A stretch of 64,000 nucleotides of DNA, taken from positions 44,908,772 to 44,972,771 of the forward strand of contig CM055314.2 in NCBI GenBank assembly GCA_029255685.2, in the 5' to 3' direction. Source of the DNA: Silene conica. Its lineage: Eukaryota > Streptophyta > Magnoliopsida > Caryophyllales > Caryophyllaceae. Each line of letters starts with the position of its first letter. The stretch's first letter is position 1. A program made the translations under genes and the position numbers. Positions 20,241 through 30,523 of this stretch are shown one piece after another. The notes under the pieces are model-generated. The model was not told where the DNA came from. It saw only the letters and a program-made list of their open reading frames with translations, and searched no databases.

Positions 20241-21818
20241 TGCACTGAAATGGAGAGCCTTCATATGGTTTTGTTTGCATCCAAATATGGCCTGACTTTC
20301 ATGCATCATATCTCACGTTTTACTCATGCAAATCTTTTGATTTTTATGTAATTAGAAAGCTTAAGATCTTAACAAAACAATGGATTTTGAATCACCTTAA
20401 TATCTGGTCTATAACTTGAGTTATGGCCGTCCCAAACAGACTGCGCATTCTTGGACAGCCCATGACCTGTGTGCACTAAAGTTTCAATAAATACAGATTT
20501 GCTCAATATATGAGGTTGATTCTTTTTTGTGGTGAAAGTTAACTCATTTATCTTTCTAATGAGCAATCACGAGTCCTTAAATTCATTGTGAGCTCTGAGA
20601 TATGCCCTCTGCAAGATGCATCTTTTTTCTGAGACTGCTGCCCAGCCCGGTTTTGGAGACCATCACAATTCCAAAGACCAACTTCAAATACGTCTAATAA
20701 AATGTGCTATTTTATGATCCAGGACCCCTCTATGATGAGTTTGGGACATTTTTGTCCAAGACATTTCATCTAGAAAGGGTTGCTATGACGAGATATTGAA
20801 GGAAACAAATCATTGCGCAAGGTGTCTCTCGGTTTGGACCAATGCTGCTTTATGTCGCTATCTTGACTTCCTCTTTTGTTGAGGCATCCTGGAAAGCAAA
20901 GGGAGTCTATCTCCTAAGTACATGGGCTCAGATATTCAGCTGGTACATCTGTTTTGGTCGTCCAAAAGCATGCCCTAGAGCAACGAACAAGTCGCTTTCA
21001 TGGCAGAATGTGTAAGAGAACAGGCTGTTTGTTTTTGTTTTGTACTTTATGCAATATGGCCGTTTGTGTAAGGCTTTTGTAAGGTTTTTCTGCTTTCTTT
21101 GTAGACCATTAGATTAATATGATATGTATTGTTAGGATGTAATGGCTTGGCCTATATAAAGTAAGCTAACACCCTTGTAAAAATCAGATTTGATGAATTA
21201 AGAAAAAGAAAGTCAGAAGGTTTTGAAAACCCTCTTTAGTTCATTGCTTTGTGCTTGAACAACTCCATTACTTCGTGTTTGGAGCCATGTTCCTGTCTTG
21301 CTTCGTGATTTGGACGAGTACATGAAGAAGAGTGAGTCCTTGCTTCGTGATCTTGGATGATCTCTTAGGCTTAAACTTGCTTCGTGTTCTGGTTTAAGTC
21401 ATATCCTAGGCTTAATCAAGAGTGATCTTGTTAAGTCATATCCATTATTTATGTCTTTTATTTCCGTCCTACAAATAATAACCTCAAACAACCCATAATA
21501 TCGTTCTTAACAGACCCAGGAAATAGAAAAGAAGGTTTTGAAAACCCTTTTTAGTTCATTGCTTTGTGCTTGAACAACTCCATTACTTCGTGTTTGGAGC
21601 CATGTTCCCGTCTTGCTTCGTGATCTTGGATGATCTCTTAGGCTTAAACTTGCTTCGTGTTCTGGTTTAAGTCATATCCTAGTCTTGAGCCTTTGGTTCA
21701 AGTCATATCCTTTACTATTGTTCAAATAAAAACCTCAAAATAACAACTCAAAACCGAGACAAAAACAACTCACAAAAACAGCCCCATTTTGAAGTATTCA
21801 TGGGTCCATTTCTGTTCA
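20241..21818 (+). mobile_element. X: 1.58-kb insertion in the CO-1 RT gene, LTR-like ends, TSD GGTTT
   Basis: Begins TGCACTGAAATGG and ends CATTTCTGTTCA, flanked by GGTTT at 20236-20240 and 21819-21823. TG...CA ends with a 5-bp TSD fit a solo LTR. A TATATAAAG box is near 21152. A ~150-bp block (tttagttcattgctttg...) occurs twice, near 21217-21370 and 21532-21690. No ORF. Alternatively it is another short element. The same junctions also satisfy GT-AG splicing (20237-21819), which would rejoin the RT frame. Confidence 0.7.
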
Positions 21819-23142
21819 GGTTTCACCCAAGTGCCAGGCTTGCACTACGATGAGATCTTTGCACCCGTAGTCATGCTACGTTCCATTCGGATTATATTAG
21901 CGATAGCCGCATTTCATGACTATGAAATATGGCAAATGGACGTTAAAACCGCCTTCTTAAACGGTTATTTGGAGGAAGAGTTGTACATGGTACAACCCGA
22001 GGGTTTTATTGATCCAGAACATCCTAAGAAGGTTTGCAAGCTTAAGCGTTCCATCTATGGACCAAGTGATAAAAGAGAATGGATTCGTTCGATCAGTCGA
22101 GGAACCATGTCTCTATATCAAGTCGAGTGGGAGCAAGATTGTATTCCTAGTACTGTATGTCGATGACATACTCTTGATTGGGAATGACATACCTCTCCTT
22201 TCTTCGGTTAAAGCGTGGTTGAAAAACCATTTCCAGATGAAAGATCTGGGAGAGGCACAAAGAATTTTGGGCATCGGTATCTACAGGGATAGATCACGAC
22301 GGATGTTGTCTCTCAGTCAGGAGTCTTACATAGATAAGATTCTAGAGAGATTCAACATGACGAACTCCAAGAAAGGGTTCCTTCCTATGACTACTGGGCT
22401 TCACTTGAGCAAGTCTCAAGAAGCTAAGACATTGGAAGAGAAAGAGCGCATGAGTCGGATTCCTTATGCTTCGGCTATAGAATCGATCATGTATGCCATG
22501 ATATGCACACGTCCAGACGTTGCATATGCATTGAGTATGACCAGTCGATTCCAAGCTCATCCAGGTGAACAACACTGGATGGCCGTGAAAAACATTCTTA
22601 AGTACCTACGGAGGACTAAAGATTGGGGATTGACTTATGGAGGCGACTCAACGCTCTGCGCCACGGGTTACGCAGATGCTAGCTTCCAAACGGATCGAGA
22701 TGACTCGAAATCTCAGTCTGGATTCGTTTTTACTCTTAATGGCGCTGCTGTCAGCTGGAAAAGTTCTAAACAAAGTGTTACAGCAGATTCTACGACTGAG
22801 TCCGAGTACTATGCCGCCTCAGAAGCAGCTAAGGAAGCAATATGGATGCGTCAATTCTTACAAGGACTATCAGTAGTGCCTAGTTCGAATGACCCAATCA
22901 CCGTTTATCGTGATAATAAAGGTGCCATCTTCCAAGCTAAGGAGCATAAGTCTAGCAACAAGGCTAGGCATGTACAACGGAAAGCTCATCTAATCAGAGA
23001 TTACGTGGAGCAAAAGGAGATTTTCATTGATAAGATCGCTACGGATGACAACATAGCTGATCCTCTCACTAAAGCATTACCACGTGATAAGCATGAAGGG
23101 CACATTCATTCCATGGGAATTAGATGTGTTCCTAAGTTGTAG
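21819..23142 (+). pseudogene. CO-1 RT-RNase H, broken by a deletion-frameshift
   Basis: Resumes the RT at FTQVPGLHYDE and continues through QMDVKTAFLNG to KLKRSIYG. At about 22062-22066 roughly 40 bases are missing compared with CO-2, changing frame; the original frame then ends at 22166. In the other frame the sequence continues with VIKENGFVRSVEEPCLY, the RT catalytic YVDD at 22156-22167, then RNase H (GYADASFQTD, SWKSSKQ, STTESEY, DNKGAIF) to the stop at 23140-23142. So this copy lacks part of the RT palm and cannot make active enzyme. Identification as copia RT/RNase H is firm. Confidence 0.9.
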
Positions 23143-23990
23143 TACTCTTTTATGAATTCATGTAATAATTCATTTTCTCGTGTACTCTATTCAACCTCAT
23201 TGTTATGATATATAATGTTTTGTTTTTCATGTGGAATTGCACGCCAATTTTGAACACCACAAAGTGAACTGAATTACATTACATCGTTTTAGTCCTTGAT
23301 TACCCACTTGAGCTGATAACTCAGGTAATCATTTTGTGACGTTGGTTGATGGTGGGTTCAACGAGCCATAAGTCACGCGGATGACTGACCAATCACAAAG
23401 GCGAGTTATACGGATATCTCGTAGGACACCCCGTGACAACGTTATGGAGTCCTAAATGTTTTATAACATTGGGTGACAGGTCGTGGATAGGACCTCCATA
23501 GTGTTCCTTAGAGTCGAGTCTTTTGACTTTCAACTTTCTCTTGAGATTAAGGCAGATTTTGGGTAACTTTGGTTTCTTTCCCACGGTCATCGTAACAGGG
23601 GCCAAGAGGATTTTTGCTGGGTTATTTCATGCTGCGCTATATCGACAGGATTCGAGTTGAGGGAAATATCCAAACCCTTATCAGGATTTTATCATTTCTC
23701 AGGGCCACTCGAGGAGTAGTAACTGAAATGCATGGCCATGCTCGAATACAGATTCGTTTTATCAGTTAAGTTACTCTCTTGTCGGGGAAACCACTCTTGA
23801 TACAGATCGCTTGTGAGATACGACCTTTGCGAATGCGGATTTGCAAATTGTCTTACATTGAGTGGGAGAAATTTTAAAAGGATATGAGAATCGGTTATCG
23901 CGACAAGTGGGAGTTTGTTGGAGCCTTGTGTCCTCCACATGTAGTGTGATAACGTCATTGCACATACCCTTGTACGGACAAGTGGGAGAT
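23143..23990 (+). other. CO-1 3' UTR with PPT, decoy PPTs and a vestigial LTR-like head
   Basis: The functional PPT is AAGTGGGAGAT just before the LTR at 23991, preceded by a CTTGTacggACAAG hairpin. A similar tract, AGTGGGAGTTTG at about 23905, is followed by TTGGAGCCTTGTGTCC, which resembles an LTR start, and a third AGTGGGAGA lies at 23871. No ORF is credible here. The segment around 23695-23880 matches the tails of CG-1, CG-2 and CO-2 in sense orientation. Confidence 0.7.
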
Positions 23991-24372
23991 TGTTGGGGCT
24001 GGTGTCCTTGACAATTAAGTACAATGACTTATTAAATCTCTTTAAGGATCACAAGGGCATACTTCAGTATTATTACCAGTTGATCCACGTTTATCAATAA
24101 CGGTTGGCTTGCTAGATAAGTTTGACGTTATTGTCATACGGATGGCGGTGATCAACTGGTCCCTATATATACGTCACACCTATAGGACACGTTTGAGAGA
24201 TGTGAAGGTATGAAAATACAGTCACATTTATGCCGAATATGACTAAACAGTTAGTCAGAGGTATTGACTATTAAATTAGTAAATAAGATGTTGAGATTAT
24301 TAGTTAATACGGATTAAATAATTTTAGCTAACACGGATTACATGTTTAATTCGTAAATTAAATATAAACGGT
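23991..24372 (+). repeat. CO-1 3' LTR, truncated
   Basis: Matches 14764-15144 closely and stops inside the LTR at ATATAAACGGT. The next base begins CG-1 tail sequence. The missing part is about 610 bp. Confidence 0.9.
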
Positions 24373-25193
24373 CGTGGTTCCCTTTGTCCTCTCTAGGAAC
24401 TAATGACAACATATGGAACATTTCCTTTTTGTGTCCTCGCGTAGTTTCTTCTGTGTCCTCTCGTAGTTTCTTCTATCCAATCTCTTAGAGTTCTTCTCAA
24501 GGACTCCTTATAGGATTCTTCTCTAAGATCCTATGTTTATTTCATTGGTTTGCGGGCGTAGAATTTTCTCCCACTCTATCCTTTAAAATAACCGTTATTT
24601 AAGAAGGATAGCATTTTCGCCCGTCAATAATGTATTGGATAAAGAATTATGTGAGTAGTGAGACATTAGTACAATCATTCGTTTAAGGTGATCATCTTAT
24701 AACGAACTGATGTTCTTATGTTTGAATTTGAAGTATTTCACGGGGTGTCATTCTCGTTTTAAGTAAGTCGTATTACTTTTATAATGATCCATCATTTCTT
24801 TCGTACGGTGAATCATTCAAGGTACTTTATTACGATCTTTGAAAATCGTATCAACTCATGTTATATATCACAAAAGCATTTTAAAACCAACATGTTTGAT
24901 TAAGAACAAAAGGATGACTTGGGTTGAAAACCAAGTCACCACTATTACAACCATTGTTTCAACAAGATTCTTGTCGTACAAGAAATACAAAGTACTTAAA
25001 TTAAAATGCAAAAGGAAAGAAGACATCAAAATGAAAAAATAGAGTCATGCTCTTTTATGTCTTCAATCTTGGATGCTACCTTAGCCATCCATGGAAGGAA
25101 CTTCAAGCATCCTTCTCCTTCTCCTTGCCCTTGTCTTTGGTAGGATCCCCTTTAAAAACAATTTTATAAACGGGTAAGAATCAATAATTTGTA
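24373..25193 (-). other. CG-1 tail resumed; no ORF
   Basis: Similar to the CG-2 tail at about 28800-29614 (for example tgtcctcgcgtagtttctt against tgtcctcccgtagtttctt). Non-coding sequence between gag and the CO-1 insertion. A short 67-codon plus-strand ORF here is not conserved and I do not call it. Confidence 0.65.
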
Positions 25194-26029
25194 TCATATA
25201 CAAAATTGATTAAATAACATGAGTTTGACGAGAATAATACCTACTGCAAGAACCATTACGGCTTTGAGGTCATGGAGATACTTCGGGCAATTGCGCTTCC
25301 AATGCCCCATCTTAGTGCAATAATGACACTTATCATCAACCTTTGATGACGACGAAGAAGAAGCACCTTTCGTAAAAGTCTTCTCTTTAGGAGATGCGGG
25401 TTTGAAGGCTTTGACATTTTTACCCTTGTTAGCCTTGCGCTTAAACTTCCCCTTGCTTTTCGTCTCGATATTTAGAACATCCTTTGTGGAACTCTCATTA
25501 AGTCCCATATTCCTCTCCGCTTGGACCAACATCTTATGTAACTCGTCCAAAGAGGTTTCTTGATTGCGCATGTTATAATTTACCCGAAACTGAACATACG
25601 ATTTCACTTTGTTGAGGGAGTGAAGGATTTTGTCAATAATAAGCGAGTCGGGAACATTTACCCCTTGCAACTTCAAGGTTTCGGCTAGCTCAACCATTTT
25701 GAGCACATGAGGACTAACTCTTTGACCTTCCTTTAAGGTCAAATCAAAGAATGCGGAGGCCGCCTCATATTGAATTACCCTAGGAGCTTGCGAAAACATG
25801 GTCGCAATTCTAGTGTAAATCTCATTAGCCGTGGCTAGCTTAATCATTCTTCTTTGGAGATCCGGCTCCATCGAAAATATAAGCACGTTCTACAAAGCAT
25901 GTGACTCCTTCATGTACGTCTCATAGGCCTCACGAGTCGCTTCCGATGAACGAGCACCGGGAGTGGGAGAAGCGGCAATGGTAAGATAACGAGTCTTATC
26001 GTCGGCTTCCGCGACCAATACCAATTGGG
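25194..26029 (-). pseudogene. CG-1 gag, main part (pseudogene)
   Basis: Copia Gag similar to the intact CG-2 gag: FSMEPDLQRRMIKL, FSQAPRVIQYEAASAF, ISPHVLK-like SPHVLKMVELAETLK, then a basic linker and CCHC knuckle CHYCTKMGHWKRNC. An in-frame TAG lies at about 25890 (just before NVLIFSMEPD), and another in the exon fragment beyond CG-2 near 34255. The gene is cut at 26030 by CG-2. The last codons follow AVG and include AG/GTATTATT at about 25240, aligned with a possible splice donor in the other copia elements here. No protease follows. Confidence 0.85.
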
Positions 26030-26034
26030 CGTCC

Positions 26035-27297
26035 TGTTAGGTTTAACTAGTTGCTCATAAACTAATTTAGTCATACTAACAAAACCTTTTTAATTAACTT
26101 TTAATTAACATGTTAATAAACTCGTTTATTAGATCTTATGCATGCTAAAATTGCGGAATAGAGGAGAAAATAAACCCTTACACACGGTCCAAGAATGTGC
26201 TAGGATGATCCTCCGAGTACCCAAAATAGAATACCTCCTCCGGATGCACCAAGACAAGCCCTAATGAACCGAAACTTTGTATGCTAGACTAGGAATCGGT
26301 TTTTCCTTAAACTTATTCTAATCACTCTTATTAGAATAATATTTGAATACTACTCTTAGTATAAGTTATTATCTTATAATATGTATTTTAGAGGTAGAAA
26401 ATTTTCTCTCTTCTTGTGTAGAATTTCGGCTAGGGCAACAACAACAACAAGAAGTGGTGAATGAATATGATGTATCTTTATATATCAAGCATGCTTATTA
26501 AGATAATCAATTAACTATAAGCATGGTATATGGGGAAGGGGTTGCCGGTTTTGGGATGCCACAAAAGGGGAACACATTCACTTCTCAAGACACTAGGGAA
26601 GCATCTAGGTTAGTGTTCTCAAGGTGGTCTTTTAATGATTGTGTTTTGTACATTAAACCCACACAACCAACCCCACTTAACCGGCCCCTTTAATCCTTAA
26701 AAAGGATTTCATTTTACAACTTTGTAAAATGTATAATTTATACAAAGTGTGACATCCTATATGTCATATAATATGTTTTAGTACATTTAAAACATATAAA
26801 TATTTATCATATAAATATTATACATAAATAAATCATATTTATTAATTAATAAGTAATTCGAAATTACAAACGTAAAATGATCATTTATCGTCAATACGAT
26901 TTACAACCTTTGTATTAATTTCAACCCAATTCATTCTAATTACGATATCTTAAAATATCGTTTAATGTTTAACAATTGACACGTTTCAATTTTAAACAAA
27001 AATCTTACATTAAGATTTAACCTCTAATTTCTCGATATACGAGTTTAAGGAATATGATCAAATCGTATCAATATACATTTGATCACTTTATCAATTAAGG
27101 GAATTGTCCTAAAGGTGTGACCTAAAGGGATCAACTGACCACCACCGTCATACGACAGTAATGTCAAACTCTAGCTAGCCAATCATTACCGATTAATGTT
27201 GGTCAGTTGACTAATAATTCGTATCATCCCTTGCGCATTCTTGTTATGAGATTTAATTACGTGATCGCACTTATTGTTGAGGACACATTTCCCAACA
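26035..27297 (-). repeat. CG-2 3' LTR
   Basis: TGTTAGGTTTAACTAG to TTTCCCAACA on the plus strand. Carries the conserved stem-loop with arms at 27131-27140 and 27201-27210. Confidence 0.94.
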
Positions 27298-29614
27298 ATC
27301 TCCCACTTGTCCTCGACAAGTGTGCATCACCAATTCTCTTGTCCTATTACAATCTCCCACTCAATGCAAGATGTCTCTCTCTGGTCGTTCTTGCATTTGA
27401 TCATATCATGAATGGTTTCCTCGATCTGGAGAATAACTGTCTGACCGGAATTATCTACCATAGATACCTTCCGAGCGTGGCCACGCATTTCCAGTTAATT
27501 ACTCCTCGAGTGGCCCTGAGATTTGAACAACCCTGACAAGGGGTGGACAATTTCTATCGCACTACTTCCTTCAACTAGTCACAGTTAGTCACAACCCAAA
27601 ACAATCCCATTTGACTCCAGTTACGAAAAGTCGTAGAGAATGGATCAAAGTTATGCCTAAACTGTACCATCTTGGGAGAGTAGTCTTTAGTCAAAGAATT
27701 GACTCATAAGAATACTATAGCAGCTCTCGCCACGACCCGGCTATAAAATTTCCAGAACTCTATAAGCGGTCACATTGCCCGACAGAGTGTCTCTTACAGT
27801 CTGCCTATGTGATCGACTAGTCATCACATATGACTCTATGGCACTTGAACTTGCCATCAATCGCCTCACACTCTAGTCGCTTGGAGACGTCACCTCAAGT
27901 AAGCGGCTAGGGGCTATACTAAGTCAATCCAGTTCACTTATGGGGTTCAATATTGTCTCTTACAACCCATTTGGATTCTGACAAAGTATCTTTTACTTTG
28001 AGTTATTAATAACTCAAATGATGTTGTCATGCAACAATAGTCAACACTATTACATTGCATTTTGATGCACAATCATCTATTTGTATTAGTGTTTTGCGAA
28101 TAACCTTTATTCATGCGAATAACGTTTATTCATGATAGCAAAACTTACAACTTTTGGTCTCCTTTATTCTCATATTATCCCGTATAATATGATTCTATTT
28201 GAGTACATATCTAGAACTCTTTCTAGATTTTGAGTTTCCTTTCCGGAGGAAAGCTCCCACTGTTATCTTATAACTTGTGACGTATCAATATACTGGAGGG
28301 ATTAAAAATCACTCTCTATAGTCACTTATGTACTGAAATCTATATTGCAGTTTATTAGTGATTTCATCACTCTTACAACTTTCAAACATCTTGGCTATTT
28401 GATAATGGTTTCATTCATCGTTATGAATAAAGTATCCAACCATTCTAACTTCTAGTGGGCGACCTTTTATTATCCATATAATAAACCTTCCCGTTAAAAC
28501 TCCATCATCTTATGATACAAATTATTTTATTCATCTAAATTGAGTACCTCTTATTCTTTACTCTTAAAGAATCACCCATTCTCTCAAAATGGTAGGTTTC
28601 AATTCCTTTTTATGAAAATCGCTCCCACTAAAATCAATATCTCTCGATATCTTAAATGAACCTTTCATGTCCCTATAGTGATCTATTTTCCATTCAATCA
28701 ATCATCACCTTCTTATCATGTCTTCGTTTCCTCGAGACGAAAAAAGACATGATAATTTCTTTATAACTACATAGGAACCGTTTTCCTACCGATGATTTCA
28801 TACGGGGTTTCAAGTTTCCTCTCTATGAAACAATGAACACAAAGAACCTTTCTCCGAGTGTCCTCCCGTAGTTTCTTTAAATCACTTAGGGTTCTTCTTA
28901 AGACTCCCTAGTGAGAATCTTCTCTAAGATCCTTCCTTTATTTATATCATTGGTTTGTGAGCGAAACATTTTCTCCCACTCTATCCTTTTAACAATAACT
29001 TTTATTCGTTTAAGGATAGTTATTTCGATCAACCAATGTATCTGAATGTTTGAAGATTGATAGGTGTGATGAATACATTCTCATTTTCACTTAAAATGAA
29101 AATCTTATAATGAACTGATATAGTCTCATTTTGATTGAATCTATCTCATGGGGTGTAGTTCTCCGTTTTAATCAACTCCTTGATTCTTTTATATTTGATC
29201 GTATCAATATTTATTGCGTGATTAAATCACTATCATTCATGTTTAAATAAGGCATGCAATTTATTTGAGAAATCAAATCATTGATTAAGAACAAAAGTAG
29301 TGACTCGGGTTGAAAACCAAGTCACTAATATCCAAAATTACAACCATTGTTTTAGGATTTTAATCCTTGTCTTACAAGAAAATTAAATTGTTCCATAAAT
29401 AAATGCAAAATATGAAAGAAGACGATATGAAAATTAGAGCCTAGCTCTTCAAGTCTTCGATCAATTGGATGCTACCGGAGCCATCCAAGTAAGGAACCTC
29501 AAGCTTCCTTCTCCTTGCCCTTATCATTATTCGGGGGTGGCCCTTTAAAACAATTAAAAAGGGTAAATATCAACACATTTGTATCACTATACATAAGTTG
29601 ATAAATGACATGAA
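27298..29614 (-). other. CG-2 3' tail: PPT, hairpin and long non-coding region
   Basis: Next to the LTR are the hairpin CACTTGTC/GACAAGTG (27304-27322) and PPT GTGGGAGAT (minus strand), with a second tract near 27353-27361. About 27298-28090 matches the CO-2 tail. 28090-29614 matches only CG-1. There is no ORF on either strand that I would call, although it fills the place where pol would be. Confidence 0.75.
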
Positions 29615-30523
29615 TTATACGCGAGAATTATTACCTACGGCGGTAGCTTTCCCATTTTTGAGATCACTTAAGTACTTGGGGCAATTTCGCTTCCAATGAC
29701 CGATCCTCGTGCAATAATGGCACTTGTCTTGCTCTTTAGAAGACGAGGTGGAAGCGCCTTTCGAAAAGGTCTTTTCTTTGGTCGCCTTGGGCTTGAACGT
29801 TTTCTTGCCCTTGCCTTTCGAGGCATTCCTCTTGAAGCTCGTCTTCCCTTTCTTTTCGATGTTCAAAACATCTTTGGTGGAACTTTCATGAAGTCCCATG
29901 TCCCTTTCAGCTTGGACAAGCATCTTATGCAACTCGTCTAACGAGGTCTCTTGGTTTCGCATATTGAAATTCACCCGGAATTGAGCATACGCCTTAACCT
30001 TATTGAGCGAGTGAAGAACTCGGTCAATGATAAGAGAGTCGGGAACATCAACATTTTGAGCTTTTAGAGTCTCCGCGAGCTCAACTAGTTTGAGCACATG
30101 AGGGCTTATCTTTTGCCCTTCCTTGAAGGTTATGTCAAAGAAGGCGGAAGCCGCCTCGTATTGAATCACCCTTGGAGTTTGCGAAAACATGGTCGCAAGC
30201 TTGGTGTATATCTCATACGATGTGGTCAACTTAATCATACTCCTTTGGAGATCCGGCTCCATGGAGAAGATGAGCACATTTTTAAGAGCGGAGGACTCTT
30301 TCATGTAGGCTTCATAGGCCTCACGAGTTTGGACCGACGAACGAGCGGTCGGAGCGGTCGGAGCGGCTTCGGATAGGTAACGACTCTTATCGTCACCTTG
30401 AGCGGCCAATTGTAATTGCGCATCCCAATCCTTAAAATTGGAACCATGCTTATCGAGTTTGCAACGATCCATAAAGGATCGAAGCCATGATACGTTAGTG
30501 AGAGGTGGAGCGTTGGTTGCCAT
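29615..30523 (-). CDS. CG-2 Gag protein, copia type (302 aa)
   Basis: ATG complement at 30521-30523. N-terminal NVSWLRSFMDRCKL, then NFKDWDAQL, FSMEPDLQRSMIKL, FSQTPRVIQYEAASAFFD, GQKISPHVLKLVELAETL and the DELHKMLVQAERDMGL helix: the Gag capsid region (UBN2-like), about residues 10-215. A basic linker leads to the CCHC knuckle CHYCTRIGHWKRNC near 270-283. The ORF stops 21 residues later, at the point where autonomous relatives run on into protease, so the product ends as a natural Gag. AG/GTAATAATT at 29634 could be a splice donor remnant. No stops or frameshifts; length is normal for copia Gag. It would assemble particles in the cytoplasm. Confidence 0.92.
   Translation of the reverse strand: MATNAPPLTNVSWLRSFMDRCKLDKHGSNFKDWDAQLQLAAQGDDKSRYLSEAAPTAPTARSSVQTREAYEAYMKESSALKNVLIFSMEPDLQRSMIKLTTSYEIYTKLATMFSQTPRVIQYEAASAFFDITFKEGQKISPHVLKLVELAETLKAQNVDVPDSLIIDRVLHSLNKVKAYAQFRVNFNMRNQETSLDELHKMLVQAERDMGLHESSTKDVLNIEKKGKTSFKRNASKGKGKKTFKPKATKEKTFSKGASTSSSKEQDKCHYCTRIGHWKRNCPKYLSDLKNGKATAVGNNSRV

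Larger units (their letters stand above)
14764..24372 (+). mobile_element. CO-1: Ty1/copia gag-pol retrotransposon, damaged, 3' LTR truncated
   Basis: 5' LTR 14764-15756, PBS from 15757, leader to 17565, gag-pol from 17566, 3' UTR to 23990 and a truncated 3' LTR 23991-24372. Order is Gag, protease, integrase, RT, RNase H, i.e. copia. The right ~600 bp of the 3' LTR and its TSD are missing where it joins CG-1 sequence, so a deletion took the right border. Insertion X and a deletion-frameshift in RT inactivate this copy. The shared LTR portions differ by only a TATA-type indel near 24165 and about one substitution, so insertion and damage are recent. Confidence 0.92.

Noticed and set aside
17566..23142. 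CO-1 as a functional autonomous element
   Set aside because: Insertion X, the ~40-bp deletion with frameshift in RT and the truncated 3' LTR rule it out for this copy.
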